In this document: positions 17,193-25,331 of the stretch, one piece after another
Layout of the letters: the number at the start of each line of letters is the position of its first letter
Numbering within the stretch: position 1 is the stretch's first letter
Assembly: GCF_038002345.1 (NCBI RefSeq)
Contig: NZ_JBBOCJ010000001.1
Coordinates: 2,356,001 to 2,420,000, forward strand
Reading direction: 5' to 3'
DNA length: 64,000 nt
DNA from: Paenibacillus sp. FSL M7-0420
GTDB taxonomy: Bacteria > Bacillota > Bacilli > Paenibacillales > Paenibacillaceae
Translations under genes and position numbers: made by a program
The notes under the pieces: model-generated
The model's input: the letters and a program-made list of their open reading frames with translations, nothing else
Database searches by the model: none
What the model was told of the DNA's origin: nothing

Positions 17193-17273
17193 GCAAATTC
17201 ACCTCTGAGTGTAGTGTGAGTGTCATGTAAGTAATGAAAGTAAGGAATACACTGGTATTCCTGATTGGGTTTG

Positions 17274-17518
17274 TGATATAATGTATAGGATATTCTTGAG
17301 TAGGACGTTACAATGGTATTTTTGCATTGCTTAGAATGCGAAGCTACAATTGTCAGGTGTATGTAGTGGCCTGATCATAGGACAGTTGTTTGTCCCAATA
17401 CGCGCTAAACCATGCAGAAAATCCGGCATGATTGGACAGCCTATAAATGTGTTTACCGCTACTTAAGAATACAGACAAGCATGTGGAATGTCCACTGTAT
17501 AGAAGGAGCATGAATAAT
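17274..17518 (+). promoter_or_regulatory. Extended -10 promoter and long leader of the DEAD-box helicase gene
   Basis: TGATATAAT at 17274-17282 is an extended -10 (TGnTATAAT) with only a weak -35. If used, it gives a leader of about 230 nt before the TTG start at 17519. The leader contains the hairpin GGACA-GTTGTT-TGTCC at 17380-17395 and no convincing ORF. The rest of the 17193-17518 gap holds nothing else that I can identify. Long leaders are common for cold-induced helicase mRNAs; such regulation is inference here. Confidence 0.55.
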
Positions 17519-19186
17519 TTGAAAACATTCGCAGAATTCGGCTTGGAGCCAAAAGTACTTCAAGCAATCACAGAGCTAGGATTTGAGGAAGCAACACCAA
17601 TCCAGGAGCAGGCTATCCCGCTTGCTATGGCCGGATCGGATCTTATCGGACAGGCACAGACGGGTACAGGTAAGACCGCAGCCTTCGGGATTCCCCTCAT
17701 CTCCAAGATCGCAAGAGAAGAAGAGAAGATTCTGGCACTGGTAATGACGCCAACACGTGAGCTGGCCATCCAGGTCGCTGAAGAAATCGGTAAGTTGACC
17801 CGCTTCAAAGGACTTCGTTCACTGGCAATCTACGGCGGGCAGGATATCGGCCGTCAGATCCGCGGACTGAAGAGAAAACCACAGATTATTATTGGTACAC
17901 CAGGACGCCTCCTGGACCATATCAACCGCAAGACCATCCGCCTGGATGATGTTCAGACGATCGTACTGGATGAAGCCGATGAAATGCTAGATATGGGCTT
18001 CATGGAGGATATCCAGACCATCCTCAAGCTCGTTCCTGAAGAACGTCAGACCATGCTCTTCTCGGCTACTATGCCTCCTAACATTCAACGCCTTGCCCAG
18101 CAGTTCCTGAAGAACCCGCAGCATGTATCCGTAATTCCTAAACAGATTAGCGCACCGCTGATCGACCAGGCTTATGTTGAAGTGCCTGAACGCCAGAAAT
18201 TCGAAGCGCTTAGCCGCTTGATTGACATGGAATCGCCAGATCTGGCCATTGTATTCGGCCGCACGAAGCGCCGGGTAGACGAGCTTGCAGAAGGCTTGCA
18301 GAAGCGCGGATATTCCGCTGACGGCCTGCATGGCGACTTGTCGCAGAACCAGCGCGATGCTGTAATGCGCAAATTCCGCGACGGCAGCATTGATGTACTG
18401 GTAGCTACAGACGTTGCTGCACGCGGTCTGGACGTATCCGGCGTAACGCACGTAATCAACTTTGACCTTCCGCAGGACCCGGAGAGCTATGTACACCGTA
18501 TCGGCCGTACAGGCCGCGCCGGCAAAGAAGGTACTGCATGGTCCTTCGTGACTCCGCGCGAAATGGATCACCTGCACCTGATAGAGCGCGTGACCCGTCA
18601 CCGCATTACCCGCAAACCGCTTCCAACAATGGCTGAGGCTATTGAAGGCAAACAACGCATTACAGCAGAACGTCTGCTGGCAATGGTTGAGGTTGGCGAA
18701 CTGAACGAATACAAAGGAATTGCCATTCAATTGCTGGAGCAATATGATTCTGTTCAGCTGCTGTCCGCAGCTATGAAGCTTCTGACCGGCGATAACAAGG
18801 ATGCGCAAATTGAGCTGACTCCTGAAGATCCGATCCGTGCCAAGCGCCGTGGCGGCAAGAACGATATCCGCAGCGGTCGTAAGCCTAACGGCGGCTATGG
18901 CGGCAACCGTTCCGGTTCCGGTTCTAGCTCCGGTGGCGGCTATCGCGGCAACCGGGACAATGCAAGCGGCGGCGGCTATCGCGGAAATCGTGACAACGCC
19001 AGCAGCGGCGGAAGCACCCGTGGCGGCTACAGCAGCGGCTATGGCGGCAACAGCGGAAGCGGCAGCAGCTACGGCGGCGGCTACAAAGGCAACCGTGATG
19101 GAGCGAGCCGTAACACAGACGGAAGACCGTCTTCGCGTCCGAGCAGCACAAGCACCCGCCCGGCCAAGCAGGATTTTGACGCTTAA
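17519..19186 (+). CDS. cshA: DEAD-box ATP-dependent RNA helicase (CshA-like)
   Basis: This protein of about 555 residues has a Q motif ([21 protein letters not shown]), motif [11 protein letters not shown], Ia [31 protein letters not shown] and [12 protein letters not shown]. The C-terminal ~110 residues are a repetitive Gly/Ser/Arg/Tyr/Asn tail ([13 protein letters not shown] units), expected to be disordered and RNA-binding. It unwinds RNA in ribosome assembly and mRNA decay. The start chosen is TTG ([11 protein letters not shown]), ten bases after AGAAGGAG. The ATG three codons upstream sits one base from that site, and the longer frame to 17447 has no ribosome site. Confidence 0.95.
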   Translation: MKTFAEFGLEPKVLQAITELGFEEATPIQEQAIPLAMAGSDLIGQAQTGTGKTAAFGIPLISKIAREEEKILALVMTPTRELAIQVAEEIGKLTRFKGLRSLAIYGGQDIGRQIRGLKRKPQIIIGTPGRLLDHINRKTIRLDDVQTIVLDEADEMLDMGFMEDIQTILKLVPEERQTMLFSATMPPNIQRLAQQFLKNPQHVSVIPKQISAPLIDQAYVEVPERQKFEALSRLIDMESPDLAIVFGRTKRRVDELAEGLQKRGYSADGLHGDLSQNQRDAVMRKFRDGSIDVLVATDVAARGLDVSGVTHVINFDLPQDPESYVHRIGRTGRAGKEGTAWSFVTPREMDHLHLIERVTRHRITRKPLPTMAEAIEGKQRITAERLLAMVEVGELNEYKGIAIQLLEQYDSVQLLSAAMKLLTGDNKDAQIELTPEDPIRAKRRGGKNDIRSGRKPNGGYGGNRSGSGSSSGGGYRGNRDNASGGGYRGNRDNASSGGSTRGGYSSGYGGNSGSGSSYGGGYKGNRDGASRNTDGRPSSRPSSTSTRPAKQDFDA

Positions 19187-19204
19187 GCTATAACAGAACA
19201 CCTT

Positions 19205-19247
19205 GAAGAAGACGAGCAACCGTTACCGGTTCCCGTCTTCTTTTTTA
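19205..19247 (+). terminator. Rho-independent terminator of the helicase gene
   Basis: The stem GAAGACG / CGTCTTC with an inner AACCG / CGGTT stem is followed by six T. Confidence 0.92.
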
Positions 19248-19259
19248 CTGTGGATTCAC

Positions 19260-19355
19260 TTAGATGAAGGTACGGCTGATGATGACCAGCAGGATGAAGA
19301 GCACGAGAATTGTTCCGGTGGAAGTCCAGGGATTGCAGCAGCCAGGTGCAGACAT
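19260..19355 (-). CDS. YjcZ-type small sporulation protein
   Basis: This 31-residue peptide reads MSAPGCCNPW, then STGTILVLFILLVIISRTFI. It has a short Cys/Gly/Pro head and one hydrophobic helix ending in Arg, the pattern of YjcZ/YhzE-type peptides linked to sporulation in Bacillales. AAAGGAGG precedes the ATG by eight bases. The gene is too short for most ORF callers and is convergent with the helicase gene. A close paralogue lies at 41390-41479 and shares the STGxILVLFILLVIISR core. Confidence 0.85.
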   Translation of the reverse strand: MSAPGCCNPWTSTGTILVLFILLVIISRTFI

Positions 19356-19534
19356 GAGGTCAACCTCCTTTGAAAATGGGGGATTTGTTGTGGTTACAAT
19401 GTAATATATGGACGTATTGCAGAGCTTGCTTAGACACTTACCTAGAACTTGTAAACTTGGGCGCTGGAAAAGTCCTGTACAAACAGGTATAGTTAAGATA
19501 CGCAGTATGCACAAGATAGACAGGAGGAAGGGAA

Positions 19535-20371
19535 TTGGAGTTTAAAGGAGCAATGGGCGGTATATACCGCATCACGGAATGGATCTCACGCATCGCCTTC
19601 AGCAATATTTTATGGGCATTGTGTTCGATACCGTTCCTGTTCGCAGGAATTATGAAGATCCTCATGCTGGGTTCAGGAGCAGGCGGACCGAATGAGCAGA
19701 TTATGCTGAACTGGGTACTTGGCGTATTCGCGCCATTCACTGTATTTCCGGCTACGTCGGCGTTATTTACAGTGGTGCGCAAATGGGTAATGGGCAATAC
19801 CGATGTAAGTACATTCCGCACTTTTTTTCAGGGATACAAAGAGAATTATCTGAAAAGCATGCTGGGAGGGCTTATCTACACCCTGCTGTTTGTCGTGATG
19901 TACGTTGATGTGACCGTATACATGACGCAAATGCCGAATTTCAAGATCGTTGGTATCCTGATGCTGGTGCTGATGATTATTTTGTTCGTATCGATGTTTA
20001 ACTTCTTCTCCATCGTGGTTCACTACCAGATGACGTTCAAGGAAGTGGTAACCAATTCGATTCTGCTCACGATCGCCCGGCCGATCCGTGTGTTCTCGAC
20101 GTTGATTGGTTCAGGCGTTCTTCTCTATATAGGTCTGCGGTATCCGGTGCTCTATGTGCTGTGTATTCCTACGCTGATTGCTATGCTCGCCTTCTTTAAT
20201 TTCTTCGCTACATACAATAAGCTGCAACTACAGGTGGAGAAGAAGAAGCTGGCTGAAGAACAGGCCGCGCTGGAAGCAGCTGAGAATGAAGGTCTGCCGA
20301 CCGATGAGGACGAAGACGAGGATGAAGACGACAGAGATAAGGACACCGTTAAGGATTTTAAGAGGACTTAA
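19535..20371 (+). CDS. YesL/DUF624 family membrane protein
   Basis: This 278-residue protein has about five hydrophobic helices, the DUF624 opening (GGIYRITEWISRIAFSNILWA) and the aromatic-rich FTVFPATSALFTVVRKW. It ends in a charged coiled-coil and a very acidic tail (DEDEDEDEDDRDKD). YesL-like proteins often accompany carbohydrate uptake operons in Bacillales, but no sugar ABC genes are adjacent here. Translation starts at TTG behind GAGGAAGGG. It is monocistronic; the acidic tail is unusual for the family. Confidence 0.85.
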   Translation: MEFKGAMGGIYRITEWISRIAFSNILWALCSIPFLFAGIMKILMLGSGAGGPNEQIMLNWVLGVFAPFTVFPATSALFTVVRKWVMGNTDVSTFRTFFQGYKENYLKSMLGGLIYTLLFVVMYVDVTVYMTQMPNFKIVGILMLVLMIILFVSMFNFFSIVVHYQMTFKEVVTNSILLTIARPIRVFSTLIGSGVLLYIGLRYPVLYVLCIPTLIAMLAFFNFFATYNKLQLQVEKKKLAEEQAALEAAENEGLPTDEDEDEDEDDRDKDTVKDFKRT

Positions 20372-20441
20372 CATTCCTGCGATCATCCGGGCAGTAATGT
20401 CAACGGAAAATGATCCCGGCGTTAAATAAAGCGCATACAGG

Positions 20442-20470
20442 TTTACTTTTTCGTCAAAACGCAATATAAT
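20442..20470 (+). promoter_or_regulatory. Promoter of the 6S RNA gene
   Basis: A -35 TTTACT (20442-20447) and a -10 TATAAT (20465-20470) are separated by exactly 17 bp. This places transcription start near 20477. Confidence 0.75.
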
Positions 20471-20476
20471 GATTAT

Positions 20477-20665
20477 AAATCCTGCGATGTACGTTATGGT
20501 TGCTCGTTGTTTTGAACCAATGATAATGTCTTGGGAGATCTACATGAAGCGCGGCTGAACAGCCCTGTCTATATGACCTGGGGAATTCAAAAACGACTTC
20601 TGCGGTCACCCACCTGCTCTAGCAGGTTCAGAAGACACTGCAGCCGGACGGCATAGGCGGGTTTT
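20477..20665 (+). ncRNA. ssrS: 6S RNA
   Basis: This noncoding stretch of about 189 nt lies between its own promoter and terminator and has the layout of Gram-positive 6S RNA. The ends pair (CCTGC with GCGGG). A terminal hairpin GGCT-GAAC-AGCC sits near the middle, and a 3'-arm hairpin ACCTGC-TCTA-GCAGGT lies beside the TTCTGCGGTCACC and GGACGGCATAGGCGGG segments I associate with Bacillales 6S RNAs. 6S RNA mimics an open promoter and sequesters the housekeeping RNA polymerase in stationary phase. The ends are approximate; a covariance-model search was not possible. It fills most of the 445-bp gap between the YesL gene and the next ORF. Confidence 0.78.
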
Positions 20666-20680
20666 CTAATGGAATTGACA

Positions 20681-20725
20681 AGGCATCCTGTTACCTGCTC
20701 ACCAGCGGGTAGAGGGTGCCTTTTT
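20681..20725 (+). terminator. Rho-independent terminator after the 6S RNA
   Basis: Two stacked stems (AGGCATCC / GGGTGCCT and TACCTGCT / AGCGGGTA) enclose a four-base loop. They are followed by five T. Confidence 0.9.
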
Positions 20726-20816
20726 CAAGGTTAAAGTGAGCAATGCCCTTTTGTTCCGCGGACAAGAGTGTTACACTTAGGGTAGTGAACTTGGGATTTG
20801 AAGAGGGGGAAGAATT

Positions 20817-21206
20817 TTGTCGTTGAAAAGAACCTTGGTCGGTTTATTTCGCAGTCATGACGGAACAAGCGACCGTGCCAAAGATCCGGCATTGAAAACG
20901 CGTTATTACAATCTTTCAAGAGACAAGGCGTGGGATGAAGTATCCGCAACGCTGAAGAAAATTCCTGGTTATAAGGTCTTGCATGAAGTACAATCTGTAG
21001 GGGAGATTACCCTGGAGAAAAGAACGGCGTTAGGCCGCTCGCTGGATATTACCGTATCTGTGTTAAGCACCACGCCCGTACGCTGTGCCGTAGATATATA
21101 TTCAGCATCCAGAGGGTCGCTTGGCGATCTGGGTGCCAATTACCGTGTCATTCAGCGTTTGTACCAGTCTCTGGATAAGAAGCTGGGCAAATATAAGGTG
21201 GATTAA
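20817..21206 (+). CDS. DUF1499-like cytosolic protein
   Basis: This 129-residue soluble protein has a C-terminal pattern (VDIYSASRGSLGDLGANYRVIQRLYQSLDKKL) that resembles DUF1499, where an SRxGxxDxGxN motif recurs; exact membership is not certain. The N-terminus (SLKRTLVGLFRSHDGTSDRAKDP) is basic and polar. Translation starts at TTG behind GAGGGGGAAG. It has its own terminator at 21304-21340. The function of the family is unknown. Confidence 0.7.
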   Translation: MSLKRTLVGLFRSHDGTSDRAKDPALKTRYYNLSRDKAWDEVSATLKKIPGYKVLHEVQSVGEITLEKRTALGRSLDITVSVLSTTPVRCAVDIYSASRGSLGDLGANYRVIQRLYQSLDKKLGKYKVD

Positions 21207-21303
21207 GGACAGCATTCGGGCTTGTATTGCCGGGATTGTATGCGGTTTCCGCGAGTGGGACAGCCCGTTCCGGGCACGGATATCCTTATTGATCATCATA
21301 CGC

Positions 21304-21340
21304 AAAAAGCGGAGAAGGATGACCTTCTGCCGCTTTTTTT
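21304..21340 (+). terminator. Rho-independent terminator
   Basis: The stem AAAAAGCGG-AGAAGG paired with CCTTCT-G-CCGCTTTTT, with a four-base loop, is followed by seven T. The left A-run also makes it usable on the minus strand for tpx. Confidence 0.9.
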
Positions 21341-21400
21341 CAAAAATGTACATTTATAGGCTTGGATGCTGTATAACATATCAGTGCTGTCCGTTCAAGC

Positions 21401-21919
21401 CTAGAGCAGAGCTTTAACTGCGGAAATCGCCGCTTCGTAGTCCGGGTGCTCAGCCATTTCACCGAGATACTCGACATAAGCCAAAGTGTCGTTCTTGTCT
21501 ACAACGAAGATGGAGCGCATGTCGAGGCGGAATTCCTTGATCAGGACGCCATAGGCTTGTCCGAAGGAAGTCTCTTTGTGGTCGGACAGGGTGATTACAC
21601 TGTCGATGCCTGCGGCGCCGCACCAGCGGGCCTGGGCGAAAGGAAGATCTGTGCTGATGGTGAGGATGACCACATCATCGCCAAGACCGGCAGCTTCACT
21701 GTTGAAGCGGCGGGTCTGCGCATCGCACACACCGGTATCCAGGGAAGGTACAACGCTGATCAGCTTGATTTTGCCAGCGTAATCTGTAAGTGTAACATTT
21801 TCCAGAAGATTCTTGCTTACCGTGAATTGCGGCGCGGAATCTCCAGCTTGCAGCTGCGGGCCTACCAGAGTAATGGGGTTGCCCTTAAAAGTGGCTACGC
21901 CTGTTCTTTCTTGCGTCAT
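21401..21919 (-). CDS. tpx: Thiol peroxidase (atypical 2-Cys peroxiredoxin)
   Basis: This 172-residue protein has the Tpx peroxidatic Cys65 in VPSLDTGVCDAQTRRF and the resolving Cys100 in FAQARWC, the spacing of the atypical 2-Cys Tpx class. It reduces hydrogen peroxide and organic peroxides using thioredoxin. A strong AAGGAGG lies before the ATG. It is monocistronic and divergent from the rhomboid gene. All active-site residues, including the PxxxTxxC core, are present. Confidence 0.96.
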   Translation of the reverse strand: MTQERTGVATFKGNPITLVGPQLQAGDSAPQFTVSKNLLENVTLTDYAGKIKLISVVPSLDTGVCDAQTRRFNSEAAGLGDDVVILTISTDLPFAQARWCGAAGIDSVITLSDHKETSFGQAYGVLIKEFRLDMRSIFVVDKNDTLAYVEYLGEMAEHPDYEAAISAVKALL

Positions 21920-22031
21920 GTCCTTGTTTCCTCCTTGAATTGCATTATTGGCATGTACCTGCCAGAATAAATTATAATCTTTTTAGAAGCTGGATGTCGA
22001 GCTGGACAACATACATAAAAGGATGGGTGTT

Positions 22032-22658
22032 ATGATTTTTATAAGGTATGAGAAGTGGAGAAGCTATCTCCGGTATTATCCTGTAACCTGTGCGCTGATT
22101 CTGGCCAATGTGGTTATGTTTATCGTGCTGTCCCTGAATGGCGGCTCCACCAACCTGTATACACTTGTGGAGTACGGGGCTACGGTCAATGTGGGTGCTG
22201 AAACGGATGAGCTGTGGCGCTGCGTAACGGCGATGTTCCTTCACAACGGCTTCGCCCATTTGTTCTTCAACAGCTTCTCGCTGCTTGTGTTCGCCCCGCC
22301 GCTGGAGCGGCTGATGGGCTGGTGGCGTTATGCACTGCTGTATCTGGGCGGCGGCTTCATTGCTAATCTGCTGTGGGTTCTTATAAGCAGCCGCGGGAAT
22401 GTGGAGATTGGAATTGTCTCTGTAGGGGCCTCGGGGGCGATCTACGCCGTCTATGGCGCATTCCTCTATATTGCAGTGTTCCAAAGGGCAATGATGGATG
22501 AGGGCTCGCGCAAGACGCTTTACGGACTTCTGGTGATGGGGATTATCATGTCCTTTGCCGCTCCAAATATCAATTATATGGCTCATATCGGCGGACTGAT
22601 CGCCGGATTCTTCATCTATGGGCTAATCATCCGTGTATTCAAACGAAAACGGCGATAA
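22032..22658 (+). CDS. Rhomboid family intramembrane serine protease
   Basis: This protein of about 208 residues has six hydrophobic helices. The catalytic pair is Ser134 in GASG and His185 in YMAHIGG, and the HNGFAHLFFNSFSL segment (about 71-84) provides the oxyanion histidine. Rhomboids cleave membrane proteins within the bilayer; the closest known type is the GluP-like core without its TPR part. The ATG at 22032 has AAAGGATGG about eight bases upstream, while the earlier in-frame ATG at 22023 abuts the site. It is followed within 15 bp by the LysR gene. Confidence 0.92.
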   Translation: MIFIRYEKWRSYLRYYPVTCALILANVVMFIVLSLNGGSTNLYTLVEYGATVNVGAETDELWRCVTAMFLHNGFAHLFFNSFSLLVFAPPLERLMGWWRYALLYLGGGFIANLLWVLISSRGNVEIGIVSVGASGAIYAVYGAFLYIAVFQRAMMDEGSRKTLYGLLVMGIIMSFAAPNINYMAHIGGLIAGFFIYGLIIRVFKRKRR

Positions 22659-22672
22659 GGAAGGGTGTAATC

Positions 22673-23590
22673 GTGGAGCTTAGACAGCTGCAGTATTTTC
22701 TGAAGGTTGCCCAGAAAGAACATGTCACCAGAGCGGCGGAGGAGCTGCATGTCGCACAATCTGCGGTAAGCCGCCAGATTCATCAGCTGGAGCAGGAGCT
22801 GGGAGTGGATCTGTTCATGCAGAAGGGAAGGAATTTGCAGCTTACGCCTGTAGGACAGCTCTTTTGCAAAAGAGTGGAGTCGGTGCTGAATGAACTCGAC
22901 CGGTCGGTGGCGGAGGTGCATGAATTCCTTGACCCGGAGCGCGGCGAGATCCGCATCGGCTTCCCGCACAGCCTCGGGACCCATCTGATTCCTTCCATTG
23001 TGGCGGAGTTCCGCCGTCATTATCCCCATGTGAAATTCCGCTTCAAGCAGGGAGCCTATCCATCCTTAATCAAGGATGTTATCTCTGGGGAGGTGGATCT
23101 GGCATTCATCTCGCCGTTCCCGGAGAATGTAGGGCATGTGGCCGGAGATATCGTGATGACCGAGGAGCTGTTCGCCATTCTGCCGCAGAATCATCCGCTT
23201 GCAAGCAGGGAAGTGATCCGGCTGGAGCAGCTGCGGGACGAGAAGTTCGTATTGTTCAGCCAAGGCTACTCGCTGCGGCCGATTGTGTGGCAGGCCTGCC
23301 TTGCGGCAGGGTTCAAGCCGCAAATTGCTTTTGAAGGCGGGGAGACCGATACGATCCGCGGTCTGGTAGCCGCCGGGATGGGGGTAAGCTTGCTGCCGGA
23401 GATGGCGCTCTACCAGACCAACCCGATGCAGCCTGCACAGGTCCGGGTGGTGGAGCCTACGATTACCAGAACCGTCGGGCTGATTCACCGGGCGGAAGGC
23501 AAGCTGCCGCTGGTCGCTCAGTCCTTCCGTAACTTCCTGCTTACCTATTTCAAAGACAGACACACAGACAATACCCCGGTCGGCTCATAG
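22673..23590 (+). CDS. LysR-type regulator, GltC-like
   Basis: This 305-residue LTTR has an N-terminal winged helix (LRQLQYFLKVAQKEHVTRAA, VAQSAVSRQIHQLE) and a substrate-binding effector domain. It aligns well by eye with B. subtilis GltC (RGEIRIGFPHSLGTHLIPSI, GLVAAGMGVSLLPE). GltC activates glutamate synthase genes in response to 2-oxoglutarate and glutamate, but no gltAB genes are adjacent, so the target is unknown. Translation starts at GTG. The last codons form the left arm of an 18-bp terminator stem. Confidence 0.9.
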   Translation: MELRQLQYFLKVAQKEHVTRAAEELHVAQSAVSRQIHQLEQELGVDLFMQKGRNLQLTPVGQLFCKRVESVLNELDRSVAEVHEFLDPERGEIRIGFPHSLGTHLIPSIVAEFRRHYPHVKFRFKQGAYPSLIKDVISGEVDLAFISPFPENVGHVAGDIVMTEELFAILPQNHPLASREVIRLEQLRDEKFVLFSQGYSLRPIVWQACLAAGFKPQIAFEGGETDTIRGLVAAGMGVSLLPEMALYQTNPMQPAQVRVVEPTITRTVGLIHRAEGKLPLVAQSFRNFLLTYFKDRHTDNTPVGS

Positions 23591-23612
23591 CCTACCGGGG
23601 TATTGTCTGTGT
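23562..23612. terminator. 18-bp perfect inverted repeat overlapping the LysR stop codon
   Basis: ACACAGACAATACCCCGG (23562-23579) pairs perfectly with 23595-23612, and an inner GGCT-CAT-AGCC stem extends it. It overlaps the last codons of the LysR gene and precedes the convergent yugP stop. It probably serves as a shared bidirectional terminator, although no T-run follows. Confidence 0.7.
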
Positions 23613-23625
23613 AGTGATATAGATC

Positions 23626-24303
23626 TTAATCGCGGTTACCGAGGAACATCAGGATCAGGCGGATCAGCTCGATCAGGGATACCAGTGCTGCTGCCACATA
23701 GGTAAGTGCTGCGGCATTCAGGACCTTGGCTACGCCGCGCTCTTCATCATTACGGATGAAGCCCTGCTGTACCATGATCTGACGCGCGCGGCTGCTGGCG
23801 TTGAATTCAACGGGCAGCGTGACGAGCTGGAAGGCTACTGCGGCAGAGAAGAAGATAATGCCGAGCCCGATAAGGTTGAACGAGCTGAAGATGAAGCCTG
23901 CCAGCAGCATGAAGGGAGCGACCCCGGAGGCGAAGTTCACGACCGGGAACATCCGGTGGCGGAGCGCCAGCATCGGATAATGCTCCTTGTGCTGAATTGC
24001 ATGGCCGATCTCGTGACAAGCGACGGAGACTGCTGCGATGGAGCTTTCATAATATACAGGCTCTGAAAGCCGCACAACGCGGTTAATCGGGTCGTAGTGG
24101 TCTGTAAGGGTTCCCTGAACCGGTTCAATGGGAACATCGTAGAGTCCGTTGGCATCCAGCATGCGCCGGGCAGCTTCATAACCTGTCAAGCCGTTCATGT
24201 TCGGCACCTTGGCCCATTTCTTGAAATTGCCCTTGACCCTGAACTGGGCCCATAGAGAAAAGATAAAAGCGACAGCTAACAATACATACATTAGTGGCAT
24301 CAT
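23626..24303 (-). CDS. yugP: Membrane zinc metallopeptidase, YugP family
   Basis: This 225-residue protein has an N-terminal helix (PLMYVLLAVAFIFSLWA), a soluble part with the zinc motif HEIGH at residues 97-101, and two or three C-terminal hydrophobic helices. Length and motif match the Zn_peptidase_2 (YugP) family. The physiological substrate is unknown. It lies 34 bp downstream of the MerR gene on the same strand, suggesting co-transcription from the promoter at 24811-24840. Confidence 0.9.
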   Translation of the reverse strand: MMPLMYVLLAVAFIFSLWAQFRVKGNFKKWAKVPNMNGLTGYEAARRMLDANGLYDVPIEPVQGTLTDHYDPINRVVRLSEPVYYESSIAAVSVACHEIGHAIQHKEHYPMLALRHRMFPVVNFASGVAPFMLLAGFIFSSFNLIGLGIIFFSAAVAFQLVTLPVEFNASSRARQIMVQQGFIRNDEERGVAKVLNAAALTYVAAALVSLIELIRLILMFLGNRD

Positions 24304-24337
24304 ATGTGCTCATTCCTCCATTATAAATTACAAGCTG

Positions 24338-24769
24338 TTACATTGGCGGCCCCTGCGTCAGCAGAAGCCGGATCGCTTCCATACAGGCGACGCCCTGAGG
24401 AATCAGTGCTGCCAGTGCCCGGTTGGCCTGGCCCGGCTTCAAACCGCTTATCACGGGCTCCAGGGCCTTCACTTCCCGTTCCAGCTGCTGCATCTGAAGC
24501 TCAAGCTGGACCAGCTTGCCGGAGACCTCAGCCTCAGGTGTGGCTGCATTCCACTTGCCCATCAGGGATTTGATTTCTTCCAATGTATATTTCTCTTGCT
24601 TAAGCTGATTAATACGTTGCAGAACGACTAAGGTTTCATGACTGTAGAGCCGGTAATTCTTCATGCTCCTGGATTCCGGTGTTATCAGTCCAAGCTTCGT
24701 ATAATAATCAATGGTACGTTCACTGATGCCGGCCGCCTTGGCCAGCTCTCCGATCCGGTAAAGGGTCAT
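24338..24769 (-). CDS. MerR family transcriptional regulator
   Basis: This 143-residue protein has an N-terminal MerR winged helix (YRIGELAKAAGISERTIDYYTKLGLI), a linker coiled coil and a short C-terminal effector region with a single Cys (GVACMEAIRLL). There is no paired Cys metal-binding loop, so metal sensing like CueR or MerR is unlikely. It is upstream of yugP in the same direction and may control it. The signal is unknown. Confidence 0.88.
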   Translation of the reverse strand: MTLYRIGELAKAAGISERTIDYYTKLGLITPESRSMKNYRLYSHETLVVLQRINQLKQEKYTLEEIKSLMGKWNAATPEAEVSGKLVQLELQMQQLEREVKALEPVISGLKPGQANRALAALIPQGVACMEAIRLLLTQGPPM

Positions 24770-24810
24770 ATCTCCAAGTTATCTCACCTCGCTATTTCCT
24801 GCGTAAAATA

Positions 24811-24840
24811 ATCATATCAAATTGGAAACCGTACAGTCAA
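24811..24840 (-). promoter_or_regulatory. Promoter of the merR-yugP unit
   Basis: On the minus strand a -35 TTGACT (24835-24840) and a -10 TATGAT (24811-24816) are separated by 18 bp, slightly longer than optimal, as is common for MerR-controlled promoters. The spacer contains the partial dyad GTACGG. Confidence 0.6.
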
Positions 24841-25244
24841 ACGTGACGCTTACTTTAAAGTATATGCTGACTTTTCATAAAGATGCTGGGGAGGCAATCA
24901 AAGCGAAAATACCCCTTAGAGGATAAGAAGTCATGTTAAACATGACATAACGTGTTACATAATTGAGCGCCCAGGTCATCTGTAAATCATCAGGATCGCG
25001 GTGGGCGGAGAGTGCGAAGTGGTGTGATCAAAGGATAATAAAAGGCATGTTTACTAATAGACATTAATAAAAATACAGTATGCAAACTAGGGGAAAGCTC
25101 TGTTGACTGTATGCGTTTGCATAATTGGTACGTAAGGAAGCACGCTAGTCCTGGCGGGTTACCGGTAATCATGCTCGGGAGTGGTCCTTGAGTGAAGAAT
25201 GGTACAGCTTCCAGAATTAAATTAGAGCATTCAAAAAAATAGTC
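24841..25244. other. Gene-free region upstream of amt
   Basis: About 400 bp without a convincing ORF. It holds the dyads CATGTTAAACATG and ATGCAAAC / GTTTGCAT (near 25080-25120, a possible long hairpin with TACAGT / ACTGTA) and no riboswitch class that I recognise. Its role is unclear. Confidence 0.4.
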
Positions 25245-25274
25245 TTGTCAATTTACCTGACTTCTGATTATAAT
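25245..25274 (+). promoter_or_regulatory. amt promoter with possible GlnR/TnrA-like half sites
   Basis: A -35 TTGTCA (25245-25250) and a -10 TATAAT (25269-25274) are separated by 18 bp. The 17-mer at 25246-25262 reads TGTCA-N7-TGACT, close to the GlnR/TnrA box (TGTNA-N7-TNACA) but with mismatches. It overlaps the -35. Nitrogen control is plausible but not proven. Confidence 0.55.
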
Positions 25275-25331
25275 GACATTAAGAGTTTCACGCTTTGTTA
25301 GAAAATATAACATTGGGGAGTGGGGTACACT

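Noticed and set aside
17987..19219. 410-residue minus-strand ORF opposite the DEAD-box helicase gene
   Set aside because: Ala/Val/Thr-rich product mirroring the Gly-rich tail. It has no start signal and lies fully within a clear gene.
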